This document shows positions 1-8,319 of a stretch of 64,000 nucleotides of DNA, one piece after another; the stretch's first letter is position 1, and each line of letters begins with the position of its first letter. The stretch is from Dialister sp900541485 (GTDB lineage Bacteria > Bacillota > Negativicutes > Veillonellales > Dialisteraceae): positions 1,302,001-1,366,000 of the forward strand of contig OZ221974.1 of NCBI GenBank assembly GCA_965119665.1, in the 5' to 3' direction. A program made the position numbers and the translations under genes. The notes under the pieces were generated by a model. That model ran no database searches. It saw only the letters and a list, made by a program, of their open reading frames with translations, and was not told the origin of the DNA.

Positions 1-2
1 GT

Positions 3-470
3 TTTGAAAAATATATTTCGGAATTTGACGGCATTCCGGAAGAGTTGAAAGATAAGAGGATTGAGGGAGCAGACCGGACTCCGGCGGAAAATCTTGCTTA
101 CCAGGTCGGCTGGACAACGCTTGTTCTTAAATGGGAAGAGGACGAGAAAAATGGACTTCCGGTACATACTCCGTCGGATACATTCAAATGGAATCAGCTG
201 GGCGGGTTATATCAGTGGTTTACAGATACCTATGCGCATTTATCACTCAAAGAGCTGCAAGACAGATTAAGAGAAAATATACAGGCGATTTATGCCATGA
301 TTGACTCCCTAAGTGAAGAAGAATTATTTAAACCCCATATGAGAAAATGGGCCGATGAATCGACAAAGACAGCGGTTTGGGAGGTGTACAAGTTTATCCA
401 TGTGAATACCGTTGCCCCGTTCGGCACGTTTCGAACAAAAATCAGAAAATGGAAAAAGGCAGTCCTGTAA
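3..470 (+). CDS. ClbS/DfsB family four-helix protein (5' end outside window)
   Basis: The reading frame is open from the first bases of the window, so the true start lies upstream; a TTG at 45 is internal and should not be taken as the start. About 155 residues are visible. The segment LAYQVGWTTLVLKWEEDEKNG and the later Trp-rich part (FKWNQLGGLYQWFTDTY) are typical of the ClbS/DfsB (formerly DUF1706) family, small DinB-like four-helix bundles. Some members protect cells against colibactin-type genotoxins, but most are uncharacterised, so no substrate is claimed here. It ends at TAA and is followed by a hairpin terminator. The family call is from motif recognition only. Confidence 0.75.
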   Translation, partial: FEKYISEFDGIPEELKDKRIEGADRTPAENLAYQVGWTTLVLKWEEDEKNGLPVHTPSDTFKWNQLGGLYQWFTDTYAHLSLKELQDRLRENIQAIYAMIDSLSEEELFKPHMRKWADESTKTAVWEVYKFIHVNTVAPFGTFRTKIRKWKKAVL

Positions 471-517
471 ATCCCCGTTTCATTTCATATTACGAAATTT
501 GATAAACAGCCGATAAA

Positions 518-545
518 GAGGATAGCCCAAGCTATCGTCTTTTTT
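518..545 (+). terminator. Terminator after the ClbS-like gene
   Basis: A hairpin with arms GAGGATAGC and GCTATCGTC (one mismatch, CCAA loop) is followed by a run of six T. It lies 48 bases after the stop codon. Confidence 0.75.
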
Positions 546-571
546 GTATTCTGCTTATAAATGGGTATAAT
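544..571 (+). promoter_or_regulatory. Candidate sigma-A promoter of mdcA
   Basis: A perfect TATAAT at 566-571 is preceded by TTGTAT at 544-549 with a 16-base spacer. The start codon of the next gene is at 614, giving a short leader. Confidence 0.55.
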
Positions 572-613
572 ACATATAAATTACAAAGCATGATCCAAAG
601 AAAGGAAATGTAA

Positions 614-2287
614 ATGCTCGAAATAAAACCGAATCGTAAAAATTGGAATATCCGCGGTGAGGATACACGGGCCCGCCTTAAAGAAGCGGCGCACTTGGCG
701 GACGGCAAAGTGGTGCGTGTGGAAGATACGGTCCGTCTTTTGGAAACGGTTCTTCGTTCCGGCGACAGGGTCAATATAGAGGGGGATAACCAGAAACAGG
801 CGGATTTTTTGGCAGAGGAACTTTGCAAAGTGAATCCCTCAAAGGTGCATGATTTGCATATGATTCAATCCACTCTTTCTATACCGGCTCATTTGGACGT
901 TTTTGAAAAGAGAATTGCAAAAAAACTTGATTTTGCGTATGCAGGAAGTCAAGGCAAACGGCTTGCCCAAATGGTACAGGACGGACGCATCGAGCTTGGA
1001 GCGATTCATACTTATCTTGAAATGTACAGTCGTTATTTTGTGGATTTGGTGCCCCGCGTGGCTCTTTTGGCAGCCGATGAGGCGGACAGGGAAGGAAATA
1101 TTTATACAGGATTTTCTACGGAAGACACGCCTGCTATTGCGGAAGCGACAAAATTCAATCAGGGGATTGTGATTGTCCAGGTGAATCAATTGGTGGATAA
1201 GGTGTCCCGCGTGGATATTCCGTCCGGCTGGATTGATTTTGTGATTGAAAGTCCGAAACCTTATCTTTTGAACCCGTTATTTACAAGAGATCCCGCCAAA
1301 ATCGGCGACGAAAGAATACTGAAAGCCATGATGGCTATTAAGGGAATTTACGGAGAGTACGGAGTGCAGGTGCTGAACCACGGTGTCGGCTATGATACGA
1401 GTGCCATCGAACTGATTCTTTCCACTTACGGGGAAGAGTTGGGACTGAAGGGAAAGATTTGCAAACACTGGGTATTGAATCCCCATCCGACCATGATACC
1501 GGCGATTGAAACGGGTTGGGCGGAAAATTTGTATCCTTTCGGCTCCGAAGTCGGCATGGAAAACTATATCAAAGCAAGGCCTGATATTTTCCCCATAGGC
1601 CCTGACGGAACGATGCGTTCAAACCGTGCTTTTGCCCAAGCGGCCGGTCATTATGCGGCAGATATATTTATCGGCTCAACCATGCAAATTGACCATTACG
1701 GAAATTCTTCGACAGCGACAAAGAATAATGTGGCCGGTTTTGGCGGTGCTCCGAATATGGGGTGTGATGCCAAAGGCCGCCGCCATGTAACGCAAGCTTG
1801 GTTCCGGTGCGGCAATGAAGTGTCGAACCGTATGGAACTCACGGGAGAGTGCAATCGCGGGAAAAAATTAGTTGTCCAGGTGATTACGACCGTTTCAGAA
1901 AAAGGATTCCCCGGTTTTGTCGAGGAGTTGGATGCCATCAGGTTGAAGGAAAATGCAGGTCTTGATTTAGAACCGGTCATGATTTATTCAGATGACCTGA
2001 CACATATCGTATCGGAAGTGGGGATTGCTTATCTCCATAAATGTGCGAATATGGAAGAACGGATGCAGGCCATCCGGGCGGTAGCAGGAAATACGGAAGT
2101 CGGAAAACTTGAAGATCCGGAAGAAACAAGAAGGCTGAGAAAGGCGGGCATTGTCAAGCTTCCTGAAGACTTGGGAATTGATAAAGGCAGGGCAACAAGA
2201 GAGCTTTTAGCCGCGAAAAATATGAAGGACCTTGTGGATTGGTCCGGCGGACTCTATGATCCTCCTGCCAAATTCCGGAATTTATAA
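614..2287 (+). CDS. mdcA: Malonate decarboxylase alpha subunit (acetyl-CoA:malonate CoA-transferase type)
   Basis: The 557-residue protein matches MdcA along its whole length and has the family's usual size. Telling segments are GDNQKQADFL near residue 58, the FGGAPNMG motif near residue 374 and the conserved C-terminus WSGGLYDPPAKF. In the known complex MdcA exchanges acetyl for malonyl on the acyl carrier subunit MdcC; MdcD/E then decarboxylate, and MdcB/G make the prosthetic group. None of those partners is in this window: the gene stands alone between two terminators. It may therefore work with genes elsewhere, or act as a free-standing CoA-transferase. RBS AAAGGAAATG precedes the ATG. 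Confidence 0.85.
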   Translation: MLEIKPNRKNWNIRGEDTRARLKEAAHLADGKVVRVEDTVRLLETVLRSGDRVNIEGDNQKQADFLAEELCKVNPSKVHDLHMIQSTLSIPAHLDVFEKRIAKKLDFAYAGSQGKRLAQMVQDGRIELGAIHTYLEMYSRYFVDLVPRVALLAADEADREGNIYTGFSTEDTPAIAEATKFNQGIVIVQVNQLVDKVSRVDIPSGWIDFVIESPKPYLLNPLFTRDPAKIGDERILKAMMAIKGIYGEYGVQVLNHGVGYDTSAIELILSTYGEELGLKGKICKHWVLNPHPTMIPAIETGWAENLYPFGSEVGMENYIKARPDIFPIGPDGTMRSNRAFAQAAGHYAADIFIGSTMQIDHYGNSSTATKNNVAGFGGAPNMGCDAKGRRHVTQAWFRCGNEVSNRMELTGECNRGKKLVVQVITTVSEKGFPGFVEELDAIRLKENAGLDLEPVMIYSDDLTHIVSEVGIAYLHKCANMEERMQAIRAVAGNTEVGKLEDPEETRRLRKAGIVKLPEDLGIDKGRATRELLAAKNMKDLVDWSGGLYDPPAKFRNL

Positions 2288-2295
2288 CTGAAAAA

Positions 2296-2338
2296 AGACA
2301 GTAGCAAAAGAAATCGGATTTGCTACTGTCTTCTTTTA
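2296..2338. terminator. Bidirectional terminator between converging genes
   Basis: A perfect 13-bp stem (2296-2308 with 2319-2331) is flanked by A-rich sequence on the left and T-rich sequence on the right, so it can serve mdcA on the plus strand and the converging gene on the minus strand. Confidence 0.8.
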
Positions 2339-3130
2339 ATTGTCATCGGCAGTAAAAGGATTTATGGTGCGGATAATCCATTTTTCACCGCCCGTAAATT
2401 TTGAATTGTATTTTCTTGCGGTCCGCTCATAGCGTGTTTTCAAATCAGAAACGGCTTTTTCCAATGAAGCCAGACGTTTGATGACCGTTTCCGGCCTCAT
2501 ATCGCCTTGGCAAAGGGGACAAACCGGCGGCGTGATGTACGTACGGTTGATTTTAGAGTGGCAGTGCGGGCAGGAAATGAAATCTGCGGTGAATCGTTTC
2601 GTTTCCTGCTTCTCTTTATACTCTTTAAGCAGCCGCTCTTTATCGGCAAGCCGTTTTTGCAAAGAAATCATTTGCGGAGACGGCTCGATTCCGATTTTGT
2701 ACTTCACTGCATAGGTGGTAGGAAGGGATTTTAAGAATTCGACAGCCTGTACTTTGGTGTTGAATACTTTTTCTTTAAAGAACAGTCCTTTGAAAACACG
2801 GTTGGCTTCTCTTTTTGAAAAACCTTCGGCAAGCATTTGTTCTTTCATATCATCTTTGATGGCTTGCGAGGGTTTCGTGATATTATACTCCCAGAATTTT
2901 TCTTTCCACAACCCGGAAGGGCCTTTTATATCCGCAGATACATCCCTTCCGGAAGGAGTGCCGGGCAGTACGGGTTGTTTCGGTTCTTCGTTTTTTGATG
3001 TGTCAGATACTTCTTTTTTTTCTTTAACCGGAGCGGCAGAAAGAGGTGCTTTTTTCTTTGTTTCTTTCTTTTCTTCCGGATTTACAAAATCGAATAACGA
3101 GGTTTCTTCAAAATTCGGATCTTCAGACAT
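2336..3130 (-). CDS. Uncharacterised cytoplasmic protein with one zinc ribbon
   Basis: I do not recognise a named family for this 264-residue protein. The first 65 residues are acidic and Lys-rich and probably disordered. Residues 70-150 look globular and helical (LWKEKFWEYNITKPSQAIKD). Two CxxC pairs, Cys187/Cys190 (CPHC) and Cys204/Cys207 (CPLC), form a clear zinc ribbon, flanked on both sides by predicted helices with coiled-coil character (about 155-178 and 215-240). There is no signal peptide or membrane segment. The start is ATG with AGGAG in front (AATAAACTCC on the plus strand). Monocistronic by its terminators. A nucleic-acid or protein-binding role is possible but unproven. Confidence 0.6.
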   Translation of the reverse strand: MSEDPNFEETSLFDFVNPEEKKETKKKAPLSAAPVKEKKEVSDTSKNEEPKQPVLPGTPSGRDVSADIKGPSGLWKEKFWEYNITKPSQAIKDDMKEQMLAEGFSKREANRVFKGLFFKEKVFNTKVQAVEFLKSLPTTYAVKYKIGIEPSPQMISLQKRLADKERLLKEYKEKQETKRFTADFISCPHCHSKINRTYITPPVCPLCQGDMRPETVIKRLASLEKAVSDLKTRYERTARKYNSKFTGGEKWIIRTINPFTADDN

Positions 3131-3279
3131 AATAAACTCCTATCGATGATATTATGTTAATCATATCATGAATTTTTACTTTATACAGTGTTTTTCTTGG
3201 GCTTTTCAAAAAATTCTTCGGATAAGAAATGACAGGTCTGAAAAATAAAGAATTGCCGTTACGGAAATCCGGGACACAA

Positions 3280-3313
3280 AAACAGCCGCCCTTTTAACAG
3301 GCAGCTGTTTTTA
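3280..3313 (-). terminator. Terminator of the ABC uptake operon
   Basis: On the minus strand, AAACAGCTGCC pairs with GGCGGCTGTTT (one G-T wobble) around a short loop and is followed by T-rich sequence, 16 bases after the stop of the last binding-protein gene. Confidence 0.75.
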
Positions 3314-3328
3314 TCGAAGTCGAACTTT

Positions 3329-4321
3329 TTATTTCATATCCGGATGAATTTCTTTAACAAGCCGTTCCAAAGCGTCCACGGTTCTCACGCCGGGGGTGAT
3401 TTCTGCAAGACGGACACGAAGGAAATGATTTTCTTTAATTGCTGTTACGGAGGAAAGCTGGGGATTATTTTTCAGTCTTTCCACTTTATTGGCAAAGTCA
3501 TCATCCGTTCTGTCGCTGGCAGTGTAGTCGACAATGATAACGTAGTCCGGGTTCGCTTGAACGAAAGATTCCCAACTTGTTTTTGCCCAGGTTTTGTCAA
3601 CGCCCTGACCGGCCATGACATTGTCGGCGCCGATGAGTTTCAAAACGTTGGTGGTATATCCTTCAAAAACGGTGAAAGGAGCATCGTCTTCAGAATCAAA
3701 GACGAAAACTCTGACATGAGGGATATCTTTGATTTTGTCCTGGATGGTGCCCAGTTTCTTCTTCTGGCTGTCCACCCATTTCCGAGCGTTGTCTTCCAAA
3801 CCGAATATTTTACCGAGTTCCAACATATCATTGAAATTGGTTTCCAAAGTTGCATTGGTATCCTGCATGGAGTCGGGAATGAAAATGGGAACACCGGCGG
3901 AAATGATTTTTTCAGCGGGAATGGCACGTTTACTGAAATCGACTTCCCAACCGATGACAAAGTCCGGCTTGACGGACATAAATTTTTCGTACGACGGCCA
4001 TTTTTCAGCCAGAACGGGAACTCTTTTGTAGGCTTCGGCAATCGGTTCATAGAGTTCTTCTTCTTTGAATGAGGTGCCTGCCATTTGTTTCTCCGCTCCG
4101 ATGGTGAGCAGCATTTCCGTGGGTGCAAATGACATGGTGACGGCCCGTTTCGGCGGGGCGGATACTTTCATGTCTATTTTTTTGCCATCGATAGTTTCTG
4201 TCCAAGTGGTACCGCTTGCTTTATCGGTCGGCTTGGTTGCAGGATTACATCCTGTAAGTACGAGTCCGATACTTGCAGCAGCCAGAAACAGTGTTATAGA
4301 TTTCTTTAAGTGATTTTTCAT
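3329..4321 (-). CDS. FecB/BtuF-type ABC importer substrate-binding lipoprotein (copy 2)
   Basis: The 330-residue protein starts with a lipoprotein signal peptide ending in LVLTGC (Cys25), followed by a type III (helical-backbone) binding-protein fold: PKRAVTMSFAPTEMLLTIGA near the start of the first lobe and a long linker helix before the second lobe. Such proteins bind iron chelates, haem, cobalamin or related metal compounds outside the inner membrane and pass them to an ABC permease. It lies last in a four-gene minus-strand operon (permease, ATPase, two binding proteins) and is a close paralogue of its upstream neighbour, sharing long identical stretches such as DSMQDTNATLETNFNDML. The ligand cannot be read from sequence. 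Confidence 0.85.
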   Translation of the reverse strand: MKNHLKKSITLFLAAASIGLVLTGCNPATKPTDKASGTTWTETIDGKKIDMKVSAPPKRAVTMSFAPTEMLLTIGAEKQMAGTSFKEEELYEPIAEAYKRVPVLAEKWPSYEKFMSVKPDFVIGWEVDFSKRAIPAEKIISAGVPIFIPDSMQDTNATLETNFNDMLELGKIFGLEDNARKWVDSQKKKLGTIQDKIKDIPHVRVFVFDSEDDAPFTVFEGYTTNVLKLIGADNVMAGQGVDKTWAKTSWESFVQANPDYVIIVDYTASDRTDDDFANKVERLKNNPQLSSVTAIKENHFLRVRLAEITPGVRTVDALERLVKEIHPDMK

Positions 4322-4374
4322 GATCGAGCTCCTTTACGGCACGACGTGAAACCAGAATCGTTATATTTTATCTT

Positions 4375-5373
4375 TTATTTCATGTCGGGATGCATTTCTT
4401 TAGCAAGACGTTCGAGAGCATCGACGGTTCTGACACCCGGGGTGATTTCAGAGAGACGGACACGGATGAAATGATTTTCTTTGATAGCTTTTACGCCGGC
4501 AAGCTGCGGATTGTTTTTCAGCTTTTCTACTTTCTTTTCAAAGTCACCGTCATTCCGGTCACTGGTGGAGTAATCAACGATGATGATGTAATCGGGATTA
4601 GCCTGAACAAAGGATTCCCAGCTGGTTTTTGCCCATGTCTTGTCTACGTTTTGGCCGGACATTACATTCTTTACGCCGATAAGCTTGAGAATATTGGTGG
4701 TGTAGCCTTCAAATACGGTGAAAGGATCGCCGTCTTCAGAGTCAAATACGAAAGCGGTTACTTCCGGCAGATTCTTTAATTTGGACTGTACTTCTTCCAG
4801 TTTCTTCTTCTGGCCGTCTACCCATTTCTTAGCATTGTCTTCTTTATGGAAGATTTTTCCGTATTCCAACATATCATTGAAGTTGGTTTCCAAGGTAGCA
4901 TTGGTATCCTGCATGGAATCCGGGACGAAAATAGGAATGCCTGCTGCTATAATTTTTTCGGCAGGAATGCCTCTTTTGGTAAACGGTACTTCCCAGCCGG
5001 TTACAAAATCAGGATGTACGGACATCAGTTTTTCATAAGACGGCCATTTTTCAGCCAGAACGGGAACTTTTGAATATGCTTCAGCCAAAGGCTTGTAAAT
5101 ATCTTCTTCTTTGAATGCGGTTCCCGCCATTTGATCCTGGAGTCCTAAAGCAAGCATCATTTCTGTTGTTGCAAAAGACATGGATACGGCTTTTTTAGGA
5201 GCCTGTGTGACTTTCATGTCTACTTTTTTGCCATCCAGAGTTTCTACCCAGCTGACAGCAGAAGAAGCATTTTCTTTCTTAGGTGCCGTGCCGGTACCGC
5301 AACCGGATAAAATAATTCCTGAGGTCATGGTGATGACAAGTGCGGTCAATAAGGGTTTAAAACTTTTTTTCAT
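4375..5373 (-). CDS. FecB/BtuF-type ABC importer substrate-binding lipoprotein (copy 1)
   Basis: This 332-residue lipoprotein has a signal peptide with lipobox ILSGC and the same two-lobe helical-backbone architecture as its downstream paralogue. The two are the product of a tandem duplication: most of the second half is nearly identical (for example KTWAKTSWESFVQANPDY), while the N-terminal regions and several loops differ. The gene lies 39 bases after the ATPase gene, so it is cotranscribed with the transporter. RBS AGGAGG (AAAGGAGG on the minus strand) stands before the ATG. Two binding proteins on one permease could widen ligand range or raise dosage; which applies is not known. Confidence 0.85.
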   Translation of the reverse strand: MKKSFKPLLTALVITMTSGIILSGCGTGTAPKKENASSAVSWVETLDGKKVDMKVTQAPKKAVSMSFATTEMMLALGLQDQMAGTAFKEEDIYKPLAEAYSKVPVLAEKWPSYEKLMSVHPDFVTGWEVPFTKRGIPAEKIIAAGIPIFVPDSMQDTNATLETNFNDMLEYGKIFHKEDNAKKWVDGQKKKLEEVQSKLKNLPEVTAFVFDSEDGDPFTVFEGYTTNILKLIGVKNVMSGQNVDKTWAKTSWESFVQANPDYIIIVDYSTSDRNDGDFEKKVEKLKNNPQLAGVKAIKENHFIRVRLSEITPGVRTVDALERLAKEMHPDMK

Positions 5374-5412
5374 TTTGTCCTCCTTTAGACATAAATATTG
5401 CCCACATATGAT

Positions 5413-6165
5413 TTAACAATAGAGGAAACGTTTTTCCTCATGGACAGCATGGTAAAAAGGTACTTCAAAAAGGCGGCTCATCTTTTCGGCAGTGAGAACA
5501 TTTTCCGTCAATCCTTGGTCGATGATTTCACCGGCTTTCATAATGATGGCATGATCACAATACCTGGCCGCCAGAGATAAATCATGGAGTACGATGATGA
5601 CCGTTCCGTGTGCGTGGAACCGTTTCAGATGTTCCATAAGGGCCAGTTTATATTTCACATCCAAATGGTTGGTCGGTTCATCCATGAGAAGAAGCTCGGG
5701 ATTTTGTGCAAAGGCCTTGGCAATGAGAAGACGCTGTTTTTCGCCGCCTGACATATGCTTGATTTCCCGGCCGTAAAGAGGCATAGCCCCCGTTTCTTCC
5801 ATGACTTTTTCAACGATTTCATGATCTTCCGCCGAGTAATCGGCAAAACGTTTTTTAAAAGGATAGCGTCCTGCAAGCACGACATCTTCGGCTTTCAGTT
5901 CACCGACAATGCCGAAACCCTGCTGGACCATAACAGCCACTTCTTTTGCATATTCTCTGCGGGGAATATATTCGACGGCCTTGCCTTTATAGAAAACGGA
6001 ATTTCTGCTGGGCAGACGGCGTGATATATGGGAAAGAAGTGTTGATTTTCCGCAGCCGTTAGGACCGACAATGCAAGTCATGCTGCCTTCTTCTACAGAA
6101 AAAGAAAGGTTTTTCAAAATTTCTTTTTCTCCGATTTGATAGGATAAATTTTCTACAGTAATCAT
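5413..6165 (-). CDS. FecE/BtuD-type ABC transporter ATP-binding protein
   Basis: A 250-residue ABC ATPase: Walker A GPNGCGKST, signature MSGGEKQRL, Walker B LLLMDEPTNHLD and the H-loop VLHDLS are all present, so it should be active. It powers uptake through the adjacent FecCD-type permease. A longer open frame exists upstream, but the start chosen here (ATG at 6165, protein beginning MITVENLSY) gives the usual family length and an ATGA overlap with the permease stop codon, which is typical translational coupling; the longer version would add about 41 residues of low-complexity sequence that overlap the permease gene in another frame. Confidence 0.92.
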   Translation of the reverse strand: MITVENLSYQIGEKEILKNLSFSVEEGSMTCIVGPNGCGKSTLLSHISRRLPSRNSVFYKGKAVEYIPRREYAKEVAVMVQQGFGIVGELKAEDVVLAGRYPFKKRFADYSAEDHEIVEKVMEETGAMPLYGREIKHMSGGEKQRLLIAKAFAQNPELLLMDEPTNHLDVKYKLALMEHLKRFHAHGTVIIVLHDLSLAARYCDHAIIMKAGEIIDQGLTENVLTAEKMSRLFEVPFYHAVHEEKRFLYC

Positions 6166-7199
6166 GATTGTTCTCCGTAACGATGGGTGACAATCCAAAG
6201 GAATATAGGAGCTCCGACAATGGAGGTAAGAACGCCTATCGGAATTTCTTCGGGTGCAAACATTGCACGGGAAAGGACATCGGCCCAAACCATGACCAAG
6301 GCACCTATAAGAGAGGAGAAGATAACGAGTTTACCGTGCGTAGGACCTGCCACGGCTCTGGCGAGATGCGGGGTAATCAATCCGGCAAATCCGATAATGC
6401 CCGCTTTCGAAACAAGGAAAGCAACGACGAGGGAAGATATGATAACAACCAAAAGCTGAAGTCGTTTTCTATTGAGCCCCAGATATTCCGCTTCGCCTTC
6501 ACCGAGAAGCATCAAATCGAGATCGCTCCGTATGAGCCAGAGAAAAAAGGCCATAAGAAAAACCGGAATGGTAATGGAAGACAAATCGCCCCATTGCATA
6601 CCGGAAAGGCTTCCCAAAAGCCAGAACATGGCACTCCGCACTTGTGCTTCATGCTTTGCTCCGTAAATAATCATCATTGTGAGGGAAGAAAATAAAGCGG
6701 AAACGCCCATCCCGACAAGAATCAGCCGGACAGGGCTTGAGCTTTTTCCTGCACAAACAGTTACTATCAGAGTGGAAACAGCAGCGCCGATAAAAGCGCC
6801 GGAAGAAATATTGTAGTCTCCCATGAAAGAAAACCAGCCCCAGATGATGGCAATGACGGCGCCTGTACTGGCACCGGAAGATACGCCGAGGACATAAGGA
6901 TCGGCCAGATCATTTCTTGTCATAGTCTGGAGAACAAGACCGCAAAGAGAAAGCCCCATTCCGCAAAGTGCCGCAAAAATGGTGCGGGGGATACGGATTT
7001 GCCAGAGAATCAAAGATGACGAAGTATCTGCCGTATGTCCGTCCCGTACAAAGGAAATCACTTCGGAAATCAAATCGGCTGCCGGTATATAGACGGAGCC
7101 GAAACGGACAGAAACAATCATGCTTATAACCAGCAAAAATGAAATGATTGTAAACCAAAGAGAGGCTTCCATTAGATTTGATTTTGACTGTGTTTTCAT
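6162..7199 (-). CDS. FecCD-type ABC transporter permease
   Basis: A polytopic membrane protein of 345 residues with around ten hydrophobic segments and family hallmarks: RIPRTIFAALCGMGLSLCGL, DPYVLGVSSGAS, WLLGSLSGMQW, and GFAGLITPHLAR near the coupling helix. It forms the inner-membrane channel for the iron-chelate/cobalamin-type importer with the ATPase downstream. The start at 7199 (MKTQSKSN) is preceded by an AGGG motif; an in-frame codon at 7241 would add an unlikely Phe/Tyr-rich tail. First gene of the operon; the promoter must lie between 7200 and 7460. Confidence 0.9.
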   Translation of the reverse strand: MKTQSKSNLMEASLWFTIISFLLVISMIVSVRFGSVYIPAADLISEVISFVRDGHTADTSSSLILWQIRIPRTIFAALCGMGLSLCGLVLQTMTRNDLADPYVLGVSSGASTGAVIAIIWGWFSFMGDYNISSGAFIGAAVSTLIVTVCAGKSSSPVRLILVGMGVSALFSSLTMMIIYGAKHEAQVRSAMFWLLGSLSGMQWGDLSSITIPVFLMAFFLWLIRSDLDLMLLGEGEAEYLGLNRKRLQLLVVIISSLVVAFLVSKAGIIGFAGLITPHLARAVAGPTHGKLVIFSSLIGALVMVWADVLSRAMFAPEEIPIGVLTSIVGAPIFLWIVTHRYGEQS

Positions 7200-7465
7200 A
7201 AATGCCCTGTGGAAGAAATAAAAATAAAAATAAAAAAACAATCCATAAATATTAATCTAAGATGATAATACCATAATAATCCGAAATTGTTTAGTATGCA
7301 GAAAAAGAAAGTTAAGGACGCTATATAAAAGTATCAGACTTGCTTAAAGATAAGAAATAAATGCCGGGGATATCATATCACGGTAGCGGAACCCCATATA
7401 ACTAAAGCGGTATGCGCAGGTAAATAATAAGGAATATATTTTCTGACACCGAACCGGGCAAAATA
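7200..7465 (-). promoter_or_regulatory. Upstream region of the ABC uptake operon
   Basis: About 265 non-coding bases. No open frame of note. On the minus strand it holds a possible hairpin with GGGG/CCCC arms (around 7376-7395) and, nearer the permease, an AT-rich stretch with TATTAT-like -10 candidates. I looked for a cobalamin-riboswitch core and for a good Fur site and found neither, so regulation is unresolved. Confidence 0.35.
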
Positions 7466-7500
7466 AAATACCGGTTTTCCGTTTCGGATGACCGGTATTT
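7466..7500 (-). terminator. Terminator after the barnase/barstar pair
   Basis: Perfect 10-bp arms AAATACCGGT and ACCGGTATTT with a short loop; on the minus strand the second arm runs into ATTTTATTTTG. Confidence 0.75.
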
Positions 7501-7527
7501 GCTTTTACTTTCTATAATGTCTTCTGT

Positions 7528-7794
7528 TTATTTGATAAAAATTTGTAAATGCGGATTCTCTTTTGCCGCGTCCTCGAAAACCCGGAGCATTTGTTTTCCG
7601 TAAGTTCCCAAATACGGGGGAATCATGATTTCTTTCGGAATAATGATTGTCTGTTCCTCATGAATATCGGTAAGGCAATCATAGAGAGCGTCCAGATTAT
7701 TTCCGTAATAAGAAGGCAGACGGAGAACCTGCTTCAGGTAGATATGAGCCTTTTCTTTTGTTTTGAAATAAGGGAGAGCAAGTTTGATTTCCAT
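7528..7794 (-). CDS. Barstar-family ribonuclease inhibitor
   Basis: The 88-residue protein has the barstar signature LPSYYGNNLDALYDCL at residues 27-42, the helix-loop segment that plugs the active site of barnase in the known complex. Its size matches barstar (about 90 residues). It has no signal peptide and so stays in the cytoplasm, where it would neutralise nuclease that has not been exported. It is 12 bases downstream of the barnase-like gene, in the same direction, which supports a cognate pair. Confidence 0.9.
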   Translation of the reverse strand: MEIKLALPYFKTKEKAHIYLKQVLRLPSYYGNNLDALYDCLTDIHEEQTIIIPKEIMIPPYLGTYGKQMLRVFEDAAKENPHLQIFIK

Positions 7795-7806
7795 GGGAAG
7801 CCTCTT

Positions 7807-8286
7807 TTAATATAATCGTTCGAAGTCTTTATAATGGGACGGGGAGTAGTAAATCAAGCCGTCATCGGAATAGCAGATACGTTTGGCATTTCTGTTTCCT
7901 TTTACATAGTCAATATCACATTCTTTCCACGTACGGCCGTTTTTTTCGGGGAGAAGTTTTTCGTAGTTTCCGAAACGGTCACCGCCGATACTTTTTCCCG
8001 GGGCTACGCGGTCAAGGGTGCCTTCTTCTTTCCAACCCAGTTTTCGAGCTTCTTTTTTTGTAATGTAATTGGAGGGAAGCGTTTTATATTTGTGAATATA
8101 AGCGGCGACATGATTTTTATCCGTATAGGTGCCGTCTTTTTTGACGGTAATTCCGCCGTCTTCTTTTTCGGAGGAATAAGCCGCACCCGCTGAGGGCGTT
8201 GTGTGAGGCTTCTGATTCGTGCCGCATGCGGTAAGGAGAAAGAAGGAAAGAAATACGGCTAAAATAAGAGACAGGAATTTTTTCAT
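7807..8286 (-). CDS. Barnase-type guanyl-preferring ribonuclease, predicted lipoprotein
   Basis: The C-terminal ~110 residues of this 159-residue protein align with barnase: LPSNYITKKEARKLGW and VAPGKSIGGD are near-identical family blocks. The four active-site residues are present with exact barnase spacing: Glu122, Arg132, Arg136 and His151 (barnase 73, 83, 87, 102). The N-terminus is a signal peptide with a lipobox LTAC (Cys21) followed by a 30-residue linker, so it should be exported and membrane-anchored rather than freely secreted. The barstar gene follows directly. A role in nutrient RNA breakdown or in competition between cells is possible; the sequence does not decide. Confidence 0.9.
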   Translation of the reverse strand: MKKFLSLILAVFLSFFLLTACGTNQKPHTTPSAGAAYSSEKEDGGITVKKDGTYTDKNHVAAYIHKYKTLPSNYITKKEARKLGWKEEGTLDRVAPGKSIGGDRFGNYEKLLPEKNGRTWKECDIDYVKGNRNAKRICYSDDGLIYYSPSHYKDFERLY

Positions 8287-8319
8287 AGAGGTTTCCTTTA
8301 TGTAAGTGAGCGGAGTGTT

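Noticed and set aside
6166..6288. N-terminal extension of the ABC ATPase (frame open to 6288)
   Set aside because: Overlaps the permease gene in another frame; the ATG at 6165 gives family length and an ATGA overlap.
7200..7465. Cobalamin riboswitch upstream of the FecCD-type importer
   Set aside because: No recognisable B12-box or conserved core on the minus strand; the hairpin seen is too small.
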